Source: Sipunculus nudus
Lineage: Eukaryota > Annelida > Sipuncula > Golfingiida > Sipunculidae
Direction of reading: 5' to 3'
Length of the DNA stretch: 64,000 bases
Assembly: GCA_026874595.1 (NCBI GenBank)
Contig: CM049316.1
Span: 36,711,339-36,775,338 of the forward strand
Shown: piece after piece, positions 1 to 12,039 of the stretch
Numbering within the stretch: the first letter of the stretch is position 1
Layout of the letters: each line of letters opens with the position of its first letter
Notes under the pieces: model-generated
Databases searched by the model: none
The model's input: the letters and a program-made list of their open reading frames with translations, nothing else
What the model was told of the DNA's origin: nothing
Position numbers and translations under genes: made by a program

Positions 1-395
1 GTAGAATAACAACACAATTTACATTAATTAAACTGCTGTTTATTGTATATAATAACCTTACTAATTATCCCTAAATTATCCATAATCAGAACCTTTCCAG
101 GCAGTAATACTTAGAATTGATAATAACCCCGACATGCTGGGACATGAACGAATACACATTTAGGTCAGGCCAATTATTTTACAAATGTTTCATGAGGTGT
201 GCCATGATGCCCTCAATAGCATATGTTTATAGAAAACATGTCATATTCAGTGTCCTATATTTTATCCGCTAAAGAAATTTAACACATGCAGCTGTTATTT
301 ATCTGCACACCCACTATAACACATTTTGGGACACTTCAAAATTGCATCGAACTCTGAAAGTGCTTAATGCCCTAGATTGTCTGTGTAAAGACATT
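1..395. other. AT-rich non-coding DNA
   Basis: No gene, repeat or motif is recognised in this stretch. Confidence 0.6.
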
Positions 396-520
396 ATGTT
401 GCCCCCCCCCCTTTTTTTTTACAGGATACTCATTTAATCTGAAATTGATTTCAGAGTCACCGGCAGTGGCTGTTTAAACAAATGATTTCAAATTACCCCC
501 CGCCCCTTATAATGTAATCA
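396..520. repeat. C-tract repeat family member (fragment)
   Basis: A run of C followed by T is followed by an AATCTGAAATTGATTTCAGA palindrome-like core and then a second C-rich run. The same arrangement (C run, TCTGAAAT-ATTTCAGA core, C run) recurs near 21.6, 24.1, 25.2, 29.6 and 58.1 kb, so this is read as one dispersed family. No boundary or target duplication is visible for this copy. Confidence 0.45.
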
Positions 521-839
521 TACTGCTAATATTATAACGACTTTTGCTCATGGATATAGTGAATAGTTACAATACTAAAGTCACATAAATTCTTTTTGCA
601 TAAGAAGGTAAAGGAAATTACAAAGCTACATTCTAAGGAATGCAAGCCTCCATCATGTAGGGATCCCTATTGTGAGATGCTCCCATAAGCGTGCTTGCCT
701 TCAGTTAATCGGACCATATTTCCCCAGGTCCATTCGTGCATATGTGACTCTACATTTGTGAATATTCCTTGATCACCTTCTTGAATTCGCAACATGTGCC
801 GGTCCATTTCAAAATCAAATCGATTCTGCCTTGGTCCAT
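521..839. other. non-coding DNA
   Basis: A 104-codon minus-strand frame (667-981) runs into the hAT-A fragment to the right and has no recognised domain. Nothing else is seen. Confidence 0.5.
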
Positions 840-1140
840 TCCCGAATAAAAATAATGTTAAGAGAAATCGTTCATGATCGTATGGTCCATCAAGCCTACT
901 TGAAAATTTCCTAATCGGCCATAATCGGCCCAAGGAGTGTCCATAGGCACGTTGGCGGCTTTCAAATTGCACGAAACGCAACGCAGTTAGATGTTAACAT
1001 TTGTAACAGAAACCTTACTTTTTTTACAAATAGACCAGTTTTAGTCACATTTAAAAAACCGTTATATGAAAACTATATCGCGATATGCAATATGCTAATA
1101 ACCGTATCTCAATATATCGATAATATCGCACATGCCTATC
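840..1140 (+). mobile_element. hAT-A non-autonomous element, 3' fragment
   Basis: The stretch matches the 3' third of the full copy at 14559-15593. Shared landmarks are 'GGTCCATCAAGCC', 'TGTCCATAG', 'CAGAAACC', 'TAGTCACATTT' and a terminal block rich in ATATCGCGATATGCAATATG and ATATCGAT. The end reads ATATCGCACATGCC, the degenerate right inverted repeat. The 5' end of the element is missing. Confidence 0.6.
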
Positions 1141-1335
1141 CGCTTTGTCCGTCATGTGTACCTCGTAGTCGGGTGGTATATTCAAGACGTCTCTGCTTTT
1201 ATCACTTTAACCCCACGAAATATTTAGCAAATAATGTTTCTAAATAAGCATTATATAAATGCTAATATTCAATTTCTTATAAAAACTTTATTGATTTTAC
1301 ATGGATCATGCAAATGGACTGACTCACCAATATGA

Positions 1336-1520
1336 GACTCCCCCCTGGCTCAGATGGTGGCTTTCGGCAGTCTTTATAGGTATGGAGGAAACTAGAAGTC
1401 CCGGAGAAAACCACCGCCCTCTCACTGTTCACTACAATCCACTCTCATAAAGTTACACCGGGAATCGAACCAGGGGCGCCAGCGAAGTGAACCGAGGTGG
1501 TCCCCACCCAACTGTACCGC
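1336..1520 (-). repeat. tRNA-derived SINE (family S1), minus strand
   Basis: Read on the minus strand, it has a tRNA-like head with the B box GGTTCGATTCCC, then a central block with TCTCCGGGAC and TTCCTCC, and a tail with CACCATCTGAGCC. The same order is seen at 14955-15200, 24875-25070, 25245-25395 and 51745-51985. The central block resembles the conserved domain reported for invertebrate MetaSINE-type elements; this assignment is from memory and unsearched. Confidence 0.7.
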
Positions 1521-1610
1521 TGTTTATTTATAATAATATATGAATGAACTCATGTTAATAATTCCTATATCTGTGAAATCGCAGAAACCCACCAATACGG
1601 TAACTTCGGC

Positions 1611-1681
1611 AACACATCCAGTTTGTTGAGTTATCGGGAGTGAACCCCAGCAACACGTCCAGTTTGCTGAGTTATCGGGAT
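1611..1681. repeat. 41-bp tandem duplication
   Basis: The block AACACATCCAGTTTGTTGAG followed by TTATCGGGA at 1611-1639 is repeated with two changes at 1652-1680. No function is seen. Confidence 0.6.
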
Positions 1682-1914
1682 TTACTGCAGTATTGTAATT
1701 GCTCAATAGCTCTGAACAGAATCATATACATACGGAGGTATTATATTCCCATTCCGCTAACCATAAAAGGATGAGTCACTTCATTTCTCATTTAAGAGAT
1801 TGCAAAGTAAAGTTGGAGGCAGGCCAGGTTTCTTTTATATCGATATTGCAGCATGAGCACTAAAAACATTAGTTCACTGGTAATCTTTCTGTTGTAAAAA
1901 AGTGGTCTGAAACC

Positions 1915-1998
1915 TTATCGGCCAAGGTTCCTACGTAAGCTGATTTTAAGCGTAATCCCTCCAACATCTGGACCGCCCGGCGTAAAACATGTCTGTCC
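1915..1998 (-). CDS. possible terminal exon, unrecognised (weak)
   Basis: On the minus strand a good-looking 3' splice acceptor (TTATTCCTCTCAG) is followed by an open frame of 27 codons, beginning GQTCFTPGGPDVGG and ending in TAA at 1915-1917. The block is GC-richer than its surroundings. No domain is recognised, and no partner exon with a matching donor was found. A short open stretch after an AG is common by chance, so this is only a pointer. Confidence 0.1.
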   Translation of the reverse strand, partial: GQTCFTPGGPDVGGITLKISLRRNLGR

Positions 1999-2143
1999 CT
2001 GAGAGGAATAAGCCACGTCATACATTAAACGATTAGCGGCATGGATTACAGATCGATGAAGATAAGTGCATTTCAGTGAAGTAAAATTACGAATTTCAGT
2101 AGCCTAGATTGCATACCTTATATCAATTTGTGGCAATAGTTTA

Positions 2144-2144
2144 A

Positions 2145-2221
<77 letters not shown>
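2144..2221. repeat. (CA)n-(TA)n compound microsatellite
   Basis: An uninterrupted CA run passes into a TA run of about 50 bases. Confidence 0.95.
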
Positions 2222-2223
<2 letters not shown>

Positions 2224-2378
2224 CATTGTAATACATGTACAAGTTCAATACATCATAGTGAGATGTAGTGGAGCAGTAATTATGAACTAGATATCGATAG
2301 TTTGATTTCATAATATCATATATTATATAGTATACTATATATAGTACATTAAATATATATATATATATAAATATTGTT

Positions 2379-2480
2379 ATGGGTATCGCCTATAAATGTC
2401 GTACTGCATAATATTGCAATATGTGGAAGCGTATTGCGATAGGTATTGTGATATTTTCATATACAATGAAATGACAAGAA
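2379..2480 (+). mobile_element. hAT-A element, 5' fragment
   Basis: GGGTATCGCCTATAAATGTC followed by TATTGCAATATG and GTATTGCGATAG matches the left end of the full hAT-A copy at 14559 (GGGCATCGCCTTTAATTTTC). The homology fades before the TA array at 2525. The right end is absent. Confidence 0.5.
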
Positions 2481-2521
2481 GCGATTGCTGCCGCCCTGTC
2501 ACGTAACCCAAACTGATATGG

Positions 2522-2524
<3 letters not shown>

Positions 2525-2559
<35 letters not shown>
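2525..2559. repeat. (TA)n microsatellite
   Basis: Pure TA dinucleotide run. Confidence 0.95.
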
Positions 2560-2560
<1 letters not shown>

Positions 2561-2682
2561 TTATGTAAAGAGGTTGTTTCAGAGACACGCCTATAAGATT
2601 TAGAAAAAAAGGCATCAATAAAGAAAAAAAAAGTTTTTAAAGAAATAACCTTCTTCAAGAGAAGGGTTAGAGAAGGGGTCAT

Positions 2683-4099
2683 GAGCTACATTGATGTGTA
2701 CAGGATTTCAGGTCAGATGAGTTTGGTTAAGGATCAAACGTTCGGGACCTATATATTCTTTACATTCCAATAAATTCACGGAGTAGCAACAGCCCTTGCG
2801 GGTTCACTGAGAGCAGAACCTTGGCTTTTTTTAACATCTCATGAAGCATTCCATTCAGGTGAAAGCTCAAAGGATATTATCAATAATGTGTGTTTGCTGA
2901 AGAAGAAAGCATGCATTAGACAGCATTTTCTTCACCTGAAGAGACTTAGAATGAATTCGTGATCAAAGATAGAGGAAAACAAAGTACACGCTAATAAGCA
3001 ATACATTTGAAAAAAAAATCTCGGCTTTTGCAGCCTATATATGGACAGTCCTTTGTTCCCTGGTACCCAGGTCTATTTCTATGCTAATCAAAAACAGTAA
3101 CAGACATCATTTTGAGTATATAAAAACAATACTTTTTGAGTTTATGAGACAGAACTCACTATTTAGGCTCCTTCATGTGAAAGGTATTCACAGAGGAACA
3201 AAACAATTCATACATTTATAACAACTGTATCAATACCTGTTAAGCTGTAACTTCTGAAGTGGAAAAGGCATTTTTCCTAAACATCGACGTACTGAATATA
3301 AATTCTTGGGACAAACATTGATATTACTTTTATTATTATTATTATTATTATTATTATAAATGTTGTTGTTGTTTATCTTTGTTTTATTATTTGTCATTAC
3401 TGAATTTTAGTTTCAGTGAGAACGGAAACCATAATCAGTCTGTATTTTGGCCACTATAATGTTGAAAGTTAGACAAGGAAAACTATCAGTTAGGGCGACT
3501 GCTTTTAAAGTAAGAAAATAATACAAAATTAATTTCTCCGGCATCGCGAGCGTCGATTTTGACCATTTGGATCAAATTTCTTTATTTTCATTAGAAAATA
3601 CTGATTTTCAGGTCCAGCAATTCTTAAATTCCAAGGTAATAAAAAATACAATTTCGGTTTAGTTTGGTTGCTATTATGTGTTTTACCTGTTAAACAATCC
3701 ATGCTTGTACCCCTGATCAGATGAATTTCATTGAAAATAAAAGTCACAAAGAGGTAAGAATAATCGTTCTCAAGCTCTGAAAAGTCTGACATAAACTAGG
3801 TAGGCAATTATATTGAACTGATAAGCCCAATTGAGTCGTGACACAAGACATAAGGGGAAATGCACTGCAAGAGCCATCAATCCTGTTGCATCGATATTGC
3901 TTACCTTAACATTGGTGTGTGAGTGATGAATTAACAAAAAAGGAATACACGTGAACACACACATGATAACGTGTTACTTCCTGTGTCGTTTACAGGTTGG
4001 CTATCGTCCTGTTAGTGATTTACTAATATGTTGAGTTCCAACGGAATTTTTCTGCACATGGTAGGTGCTGTTAGAAAATATACTGAAAGTGTTACATCC
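2683..4099. other. AT-rich non-coding DNA with (ATT)n
   Basis: An ATT trinucleotide run lies at 3331-3357. Short minus-strand frames at 3529-3792 and 3770-3964 show no domain. No other feature is seen. Confidence 0.5.
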
Positions 4100-4360
4100 T
4101 CGATACGATTTGTAAAGGCACTATGACGCTGGCCGTGGACTCTCTAATGTAATAGGGCCGAAAGAGCGCTATGCTATGTTTGCCTCTATCGTACGTCGCT
4201 CAGCATAAAACCCCGCCGTATCCAACCTCGCCAAAGATCCTTGGCGCAGGAGTGACGTGGCATCAGATACGAAAGAACCCAGTTATACCATTGGAAGCTC
4301 TTGTAATGCGGTCATGCAAATACGTCCGGGGTTCTGTTTAAAGGTTGATCTGGTTGATCA
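4100..4360. promoter_or_regulatory. GC-richer block with octamer site
   Basis: This block is more GC-rich and of higher complexity than its flanks. It holds an exact POU/octamer site ATGCAAAT at 4314-4321. It is not part of any repeat seen elsewhere in the window. A role as a conserved non-coding element is an inference that needs cross-species alignment. Confidence 0.2.
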
Positions 4361-5394
4361 TTCAGTATTCCTTTATCAGGTGAAATACTTTTGGGTCGGG
4401 CTTAACAAATGGCAAGGCTAACGTCTGGGTAACTGGGTGTCCCGCGTCTGTCATTCCAGACAAAATACGAACACTGTTATCTAAAGGGCTTTAGCACGAA
4501 GCGAGGACATACAAACAAAAGCTTTGAATGCCTCTTGAGTTGCTCAGGTTTTCAAAATTTAGAGAGTACTCCTGCATATCAACATTTAGACGGTTTTCCA
4601 GTGCTGCATTTTCCTGACTATCTTTTTAATTAACCATTAAGCAGAAGACAGGAAGGCATTGAAAAAATGCACTAGTAAAACATTTTGCTTTGTTAATTAA
4701 TTAGCTTGTTCTCAGGTGGAGGTTCGTCTTATAACAATTTTGAAATGCCACACTATGTCCGCTTTATACTGAAACCAATGTCTGTAAAAATTTAGCCAGA
4801 ATCGTGAGTGACAAACGGAGTCTCCAAAGTCCATGGTAGTTGCTTGTCACATTGTGAATTAGAAAAGAAAAGACACTGTGTTATATAGCTGTTCTGATCT
4901 AAATTGAGTATTTTAGGGTAATTTAATAACAAAAAATGAGAAAGTTGCCATTGGTCTTGACAGTAAACTGCTTTCTGAATAATCTTACTAAATAGCAATG
5001 TTTAAAAAAAACCCGACATAATACTTTTAAACATTCACAATTAACAACCAAAAATACTGAGTTTTATCTCTTTGATTATAAGTTATGGATTAACTGTTAC
5101 AGCACACCTGTGCTTCTTCCTCCGTTGAGTGGTCACGAGCGTGGGTGGACCTTTTTCATTGAAAGCAAGGATTGATCACGTGACAAAGGAGCTACCGTAA
5201 GTGCGCAAAGAGTATCATCTCAATGGGACGGTTTGACAGGTACAAAAGTCTCAACAGTCCACTCGTTCTGTTTCCTTTAATAGCGACAAACTGCCCAAGT
5301 GTCCGCATTTTTGACTGAAGACGGGGCGACTCATGATTTTCCAGCTTGGGGAGGGGTCGATGTTAGGACGATGCACATGTACCAATGCTTTAAT
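4361..5394. other. non-coding DNA
   Basis: No gene is seen. A palindromic E-box TCACGTGA lies near 5176 in a locally GC-richer stretch (5100-5390) and is unsupported as a functional site. Confidence 0.45.
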
Positions 5395-5414
5395 CAAGTT
5401 GAACTCTGCGTGAA

Positions 5415-5553
5415 GCGTTTTGTTTTCACTGTATCCTCTGTGTATATCTGAAGAAAAGTATCACGGATGTTGTGGAGTTTTATCATATAGGCTGCAATTG
5501 TGAAAATGTCGGTGTAAATCAAAGCGAAGCGAAGGTTATTGTTTTCAATCGAT

Positions 5554-5588
<35 letters not shown>

Positions 5589-5745
5589 ACGATATCTGAA
5601 GAATGGTAACACGGAGGTTATTGAAATTTATCATATAGGTTAGTATTGCAAACACGTAGAAGAAATTACATTTTTTTGTAAATAAAAACGTAAATAACCA
5701 CGGAATGAGTATTTCATGGATTTTATCACACCAGGACTTAGCATG
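5415..5745. repeat. imperfect tandem duplication, about 120 bp unit
   Basis: Two units share GTTTTCA, ATATCTGAAGAA, GTATCACGGATGTT or GTAACACGGAGGTT, and TTTATCATATAGG, starting near 5422 and 5541. The second unit carries a (GT)n expansion at 5556-5586. The shadow frames on the minus strand in the two units encode similar peptides because of the duplication, not because of coding selection. Confidence 0.6.
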
Positions 5746-5839
5746 TGATATGGCTATCTTTTGAGTGAGAGTCATGACGTCACAGAGGACGTGCTGTTTC
5801 CATGAAAGGTTTCAGTAAACCAACGTACATCATCGGGCT

Positions 5840-5854
5840 GGGGGGGGGGGGGGG
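5840..5854. repeat. poly-G tract (15 G)
   Basis: Homopolymer of G. A TGACGTCA palindrome (CRE type) lies just upstream at 5775-5782. Confidence 0.9.
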
Positions 5855-6770
5855 AGCATGGTTGTTGTTCATAATAGTTTTAGTCAAGGCCAGTAATACC
5901 AAGATGTCTAGGGTGTTTTCAAAATATTTTCAGTGAAAAAAAGTTCTCAGGAATAACACAGGTTTAATTAACATTCCATGGCACCAATTTGAACACTATC
6001 TACCGCGCAGAGTTTGCATCCACATGCGTATGGGATGCTCTATTCATCTTATTGATGCATGTGAACCAGGCATGTGCGCATTTACTATTTTCAAAATATT
6101 AAATATGCACCATAATATCATAAAATGTACCATAAATTGGTACTATTTGGGAAACTGATGGTTCCACCAAATTCAACAATCGACCTTTTTTCCAGATAAA
6201 TAGTATGCAAATTTAATTGTGATAGAACATTCTGTGGGTCTGGATTAAACCGATGAACAAGTTCTGAAAAATTAATTTGGTTGATTTTGCTCAAATGCTC
6301 ATGCTGGTATGGTTAAACTTTCTAATGACAAAACACGCAAAATTGCAATTAAAATCGCTGAAATGGTAGATAACATCACAACGTTTATTTGATCCACGCT
6401 TGGTTCAATTCAGACAAAATGTCACACGATCCCGTGCAGCCATTACTAAGACAAGCTGATGATAGACGGATGAAAATGACAGAGGACAGGCGGATTCTAC
6501 AAATATAAGCACTAACGGGTGACCTACGTACACATAAGTATTCCCATAGATATATATTTCCTTTTAAAAGCACACATCTTAACAACATATTAACAAACAG
6601 CGTTTCGAAACCATTTCTTAAGCTTGTCTTTATCAAACATATGGTCGTTTAAAAGAATAGAAATGAACAGTTTATTAAGATATCTAATATATGATAAAGA
6701 AAATATTTCAAATAAGTTATTTGATATTTGAAACGAATGAAACATTCCTCCAAGGTCAATATTCTCGAAA
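5855..6770. other. AT-rich non-coding DNA
   Basis: Nothing recognised. The minus frame at 6385-6636 has no domain. Confidence 0.5.
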
Positions 6771-7130
6771 TGGGGTTAACAGGTTAATACATTTGGAATA
6801 CCCGGCAAGAGTAGTGTTAAGTGTTCAACTAATCTCGACTGACGGACAGTAGACGTTATAAACAAGTCTCTCTAAAGCCCGTACTATAGGATGGATCCAA
6901 TTATTCCTTCATTTTCCACTTACTCGCGTCCGTACCTTTTAGCTAGTAATTTGACCGCCACGGAGCTTAACCTCCAATCATTCCACGTAGCTAGGTTAGA
7001 ATTCTGACACCCCGTGTGTTTTGATCAACACCACAACTCAATCTATACGACTGACCCTTCGTCTACTAATTATAAATAGGACAGCATCGCAGACAGTGCT
7101 TTGGCCACCGTGAAGGCCGTTCTCTCTAGA
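6771..7130. promoter_or_regulatory. higher-complexity block with MEF2-like site
   Basis: The block is locally GC-richer and single-copy within the window. It includes CTAATTATAAATAGG near 7064, which fits an A/T-rich MEF2- or TATA-type site. There is no adjacent coding frame to decide between the two. Enhancer status is inferred only. Confidence 0.18.
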
Positions 7131-8219
7131 CTGTGTAAAACATAAAGAAAATGTTATCAGGAAAAGTCTGGCTTAACTAGGTTTCGAACACTGATCATCA
7201 ATATAGTGAACACACATGCTATACACATTACATACCATAATTCTATGACATGTATCCTTTGATATCACTGACTGTTTCAATGATATTTCACTCATTTTTG
7301 AAACTATAATTACTTATCCAGAGAAACGTGATAATAGTTGCTTCCAGGCAGCCCTTCTACAGTGCATGGGTCGTTTGTTTTGAGTTTAAATGTACCCGAC
7401 TTTTCTCATACATGATGCCTCAGGCATTTGCAATCATATCTCTTGTTACTTCACTTGCAACTTATCATTTGTCAGCCTCACTTCTTATGTTCAGAATAGG
7501 AAACAGTATTTAAATTAGGAGAATAATAAAAATTAGGAGACGGGCCCAAGGCAACGGATGATGCAGATAATTATGTTTTTTTATGTATTTATTAATACGA
7601 TTAATACGTTTAAATTGTATAAAGATTTTCACCTTCACTAGTCTAAACTAGACATAACACAAACAGAGTCCAACTCAGAAACTTATTATTTCAGACTTCT
7701 TATCCCAAAAGGACCAACAGCACCCCCCTACCCCCCCCCCCCAAACCCAACCCCTATCTTACATGGTGAAAATGCACCGATGCTGCCCAGAACAATTTGT
7801 GAGTTTCCGAAGTCTTTGTGCACTGGATAGCTTAATCTTCAGTTATCAAATCAATGAACATTATGCAAACACTGCTAATGGAGATGTTGACACAGGAAAT
7901 CCGGAGCAGACAAAAACGGAGACAGAGAAAATCTTTACCGCGTTCTATTTTTTTTTAATCGCCAATGCATGATGTATCCCAAATCTTTTTACAAGCATTA
8001 TCATCTGCAGTATGTTCCCACAATAAGCAATAAGGCCAAAAATAGAAGGTATGGTTCTCAGGCACTGCCCGCGTCAATTTTAATCCTCCGTATCAACAAT
8101 TTTTATTCTGATTTTCAATAAAAGCATATCAATTTTGAGCTCCAGCCGCTTGGACATTTCTATCAAGAAGATAAGATAATACAAAAAAGTCCCCCTTTTC
8201 ATCAGAAACATCGTTTTTA
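7131..8219. other. non-coding DNA with C-rich stretch
   Basis: A C-rich stretch lies at 7722-7755. The frames at 7328-7513 and 7763-7972 show no domain. No other feature is seen. Confidence 0.45.
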
Positions 8220-8354
8220 AGGGCTTCAGACAAAATTTTGGACCCCCCCCCCGTCCTTTCCAGACCTTGGGACTTTTTTTTAGGGTTTTCATTAGTCCTG
8301 CTGGGTTGGAACCCCACCCCCCCCCCCCTTTCCTTAATACTGGATCCGCCCCTG
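8220..8354 (+). mobile_element. dispersed repeat F, right end (hAT-like terminus)
   Basis: GACAAAATTTTG, a C run, TTTCCAGACCTTGGGAC, TAGGGTTTTCATTAGTCC, TGCTGGGTTGGA and a C run also occur in the same order at 47146-47303. This copy ends GGATCCGCCCCTG, whose reverse complement CAGGGGCGGATCC is the kind of terminus seen in hAT elements. The left end is missing and no target duplication can be shown. Confidence 0.5.
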
Positions 8355-8579
8355 CCTTTGGGTACATGGTTTTTCTGTATGTCAACATTTGCGTATGGAC
8401 TTTGTATACTATCAGCTGGTATAGATAAACAAGCTCACACATCCGTTACAGAGGCCTTATACGAACTTTTTTTACCAGGAATTACCCACAGTTCATTAAT
8501 ATGTACGAAGATAAACCAAAAAAAGGTAGATGAAAATGGGCATAGGCTGTGCCATGCTGCTCGGTCCTGATGCGAAGAG

Positions 8580-9031
8580 CAGTGGCGTTAATTTATCTTC
8601 AAGGGGGGGGGGGGGTGACTCGCAGGGTGGGGAGATGACTCGCAAGGTGGGGGGGGGGGGATGACAGGCGTGGAGGATAGTCAAAATTGGGATAAAACAG
8701 ACATGTTTATACATACATACATATAAATATATATATATATATAGCTTTTATTGTCTGTGTCACACATGTCAAATATATATAAATTAAGTATAAGTTTAAA
8801 AAATAAGGTATATGTTAATTCTAAACCATTTAGATATAAATATTTCATAGTTAACTCATAAATGGAACCAAAATCTATAATTCTATTTATTTATATACTT
8901 CATTTGAAATATATAAATATTATTCTCTGAATAGTTGGGGGGGATGGAGATTACATTGACCATCCCCCACTTGCCAAAAAGGGGGGGGGGGGGATATATA
9001 CCCCCAATCCCCCCCTATATTGACGCCCTTG
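8580..9031. mobile_element. hAT-B non-autonomous element, complete, with 8-bp TSD
   Basis: The element begins CAGTGGCGTTAATTTATC and ends ATATTGACGCCCTTG, so the termini form an imperfect inverted repeat. It is flanked by identical 8-bp direct repeats, GCGAAGAG, at 8572-8579 and 9032-9039; this is the target duplication length of hAT transposons. Length is 452 bp. G-rich and C-rich runs lie just inside the ends and the middle is AT-rich. There is no transposase frame, so it is a MITE-like derivative that depends on an element elsewhere. A second copy lies at 27648-27973. Confidence 0.88.
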
Positions 9032-9039
9032 GCGAAGAG

Positions 9040-9684
9040 CTTGCTAACGGTTATGACTCAGAATTGCTTAAACCCCCAAGGCATTTTCCAAAAATATATC
9101 TGCCAGAGTATCATATGATAAATACGGCAAAACGCTTTTAAATGGAAATAAGAAGATGGAATCAGGAAAAAATGTAACAGACGGGGAGAAAATCTGTCCG
9201 ATCAATATGTTTATTGCCATAATCCATGATTGCTAGGCACAGGACCAAGGCACAGTTGGCAGTAATTCCATCTTTAAGCATTGGTTGTTTCATTTAAATA
9301 ACAGCTATGTAGATCACCCATCATTTATTTTGTGGAATTGTTTGCAGAGGAGATCTTTGGCAGGGATGGGATTTTATTTCTAGAATGATATATATTTGGA
9401 TAAAAACGGATCTGTTTAACTCCTGGACGGGGTGTCATCTAATTTATAACCATAACATTTATCATTTTAGTCGATAACCATTTTCCAACTGACATATATC
9501 TTAAAGATCACCCCTGATTCACGGATCTCCGTCCATAAATCTTCCCCCATTTTTTTTACATTAAGGATTATTTAAGGCCAAAGTAACGACACACGGCCCT
9601 GAGTGAGTATTATGTATTTTCTGGAAAAAATAGGTTATGGAATTTGTTTTATTGATTTGTTTAATCCAATAATATTATATTAAC
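9040..9684. other. non-coding DNA
   Basis: No gene or repeat is recognised. Confidence 0.5.
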
Positions 9685-9689
9685 AAGGA

Positions 9690-9690
<1 letters not shown>

Positions 9691-9735
<45 letters not shown>

Positions 9736-9886
9736 TTTAATGTTAATATTAATGATAGTAGAAGTAATTATAATACTAATGATATAAATAATAGTTATAA
9801 TAAAAGTACTACTACTTCTACCACTACTACTTCCGCTATTACTACTACTATCTTTAATAAAAATAATAATAACAAATAATAATAAT

Positions 9887-9927
<41 letters not shown>

Positions 9928-9950
9928 TATAAATATAATTATAATATCAA
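9691..9950. repeat. (TAA)n trinucleotide cluster
   Basis: Pure TAA runs at 9691-9735 and about 9886-9928 are separated by degenerate TAA/ACT repeats. This is low-complexity sequence without coding potential. Confidence 0.9.
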
Positions 9951-10618
9951 AAGGGGCCTAGCGACACAATGTGAGGCGGGACCGGCGGATGGACTGGCGG
10001 GAGGATGAGGGGAAGTGGACAATTTTAGTTATCCTCCCTCCATAAGGCTAGAACTAATGATAATAATTATTATAATTATAATAATAACTTACATTTAAAA
10101 TTTAAAGTATCAAAGGAGACGCAGCCTGTAGCAAAGCATAAGCCTGGCTTATGAACTTTACATAATAACAAGTCACTGTCTCCTTAACGCCTTGTTTTTT
10201 AAAACAATCGGATAGAGAATTTAAAACTGACGCCCCGCAAGCTAAAAACGGTCAGACGAACCACAGAGCAAAAGCATGCACGCTAAGTTTAAAAGAAATG
10301 CAGGTTTAGGCAGAGGATTGAGGAATATATTGTCACGAAATTTGGATTACTAGGGAAACCTTCAAAGACTACATGGACACCGTGACTCCTGACATTTAAT
10401 CTGGAATCAAAGCCAGGGGTCTCCTAGGTGTTACAGTATCAAAAGATTAATATTGACGCTTACAAGCCTAGGTCTCCAGAGGAGTCTTTCAAAGTCCAAC
10501 CCAGACGGTGCCGGTATCTGCACTTGAGCTTAGAGAGCTGCATCTTATAAATATATGGGGCCACGGCCTTCTGCCAAAATAAGATTTGAAAAATGTACCA
10601 TAAATTTTGTGTTATAAG
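9951..10618. other. non-coding, partly GC-richer DNA
   Basis: The 10200-10520 part is of higher complexity but has no supported exon. Nothing else is recognised. Confidence 0.4.
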
Positions 10619-10705
10619 CAGGGGCGTAGCCTGGGTTGAAAGAGGTGTGGAGTCCTAAATATCTGGCAAAGGCAAATGAAGCACACACACACACACACAC
10701 ACACA
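10619..10705 (+). mobile_element. possible hAT terminus plus (CA)n
   Basis: CAGGGGCGTAGCC at 10619-10631 is a typical hAT-like left end, followed by a (CA)n run at 10681-10705. No matching right end or 8-bp duplication was found, so the element is incomplete or the match is accidental. Confidence 0.3.
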
Positions 10706-10954
10706 TAAACTCACCTGTTTTAATTCCAATTAGAAATATCAGTTATGCATGATGAATAAAAAAATATCATATTTGCCGGATCAAAACTTTTGAATTGTTT
10801 TATAATAAATAGTACTGCATGTAAAATGTTTTATATTAAAATAAATCACGAATCTGCTGATGCAAGGGACAAGAATTTAATGAGTAGGTTTCAGAAAATT
10901 TAAACATAATTAGACTAAATGAAACATTGGGAGGACGAGGAGTACCGGGAAATG

Positions 10955-11045
10955 TATGTGTGTGTGTGGGGGGGGGGGGTATAGCCCTACCAACCCCCAA
11001 CCCCCCACCCACACACAAACACACACAACCACCCCCATCCACATC
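10955..11045. repeat. GT / poly-G / CA-rich low-complexity stretch
   Basis: TGTGTGTG, a G run, a C-rich part and ACACAC segments follow each other. The overlapping frames on both strands are low-complexity artefacts. Confidence 0.8.
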
Positions 11046-11829
11046 CACCACCGCTTGGTTGACGGATGAAAAATTACAGACAAACCAATTTAGAATGATG
11101 AAAATCAACAATTTCCCAAGATCGACCTGAACAGAAAACAATTACCCGTGACTTACTTAATTTAATGACAAAATAAATAATGTTCCAAATGTGTCAGTGT
11201 TACATTGAAACATATTTATTAATGTTCTGGGTTAAAAATTTGAATATTTCCCTTCAAATGTAAACTTACTCAAGGTAACACTCATCATTAGTCACGTAAT
11301 CTTTGTTTGACAGATACAAAAAAAAGGCGGACGAGATGCTAATAATACAGAATACCCAAGGACTCGTTATTATAAACCCGCAAAAAAACCAAGGCAATGA
11401 AAATGGAATTGTGTATTGAAGAGCATAACTGATAAGGTTTGCAATTTAATATTGAAACATGGTATATGAATGTCCTATGTTAATATACTGACTTATCCCG
11501 TAAATTTCTGGACTTGTTAAAGGAGATAGACAACTATTTACTGGGTAATTGTATTGTTCATTAATGTTTACAGTTTAATGTTGTTCTGCCTTTCTTAAGC
11601 ACGATTAAAAAGATAGACACATGGAAGAGGACAGCGAGATGCTATCGTGAATAAAGGTTCAAACGGTCTGATTTCCAGGGAAATCCAGTTGCTTCGCCGC
11701 GGCACTGAATTCGGGCAAAGAAAACAAAATAATTCTTTCTGAGATAAGACCGTGTGGAAAGCTTTGTTTCAGTGTGTATATGAATGATTGTTGATGAATT
11801 TTTGAAGGAAACTACAGGTTTATACAAAA
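11046..11829. other. AT-rich non-coding DNA
   Basis: Nothing recognised. Confidence 0.5.
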
Positions 11830-12039
11830 TCACACGTGTAAACAATAAATACCACATTCAGTGATTACTCCCACCAGGTCTATACATTTTGTCACAAGGC
11901 TTTGGTTGTTTACTTCGATACACTTTTTGGTCTCGTTTGCATCTCTTCTGCTAATACGTTTCACGTAAGCCCTATACAGGAAGCATTTTCCGTAGACCTC
12001 ACTGGTCTTATTGTTTTCGACCATTGGTGTTTCGACCAA
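11830..12039 (-). CDS. 69-codon hypothetical frame (weak)
   Basis: An ATG-started minus-strand frame encodes a mixed, cysteine-containing peptide (for example KCFLYRAYVKRISRRDANE, later TECGIYCLHV). It has no signal peptide and no recognised domain. Its start lies in a small inverted repeat with two CCAAT-type boxes (CATTGGT, then ACCAATG, 12013-12041). The length is within what chance gives in 64 kb, so treat it as unproven. An exon of a spliced gene is the alternative, but no clear donor was seen. Confidence 0.1.
   Translation of the reverse strand: MVETPMVENNKTSEVYGKCFLYRAYVKRISRRDANETKKCIEVNNQSLVTKCIDLVGVITECGIYCLHV

Noticed and set aside
8080-8714. Overlapping frames of 62-120 codons on both strands
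   Set aside because: They are built from C and G homopolymers in the repeat F and hAT-B copies (Pro/Gly runs).
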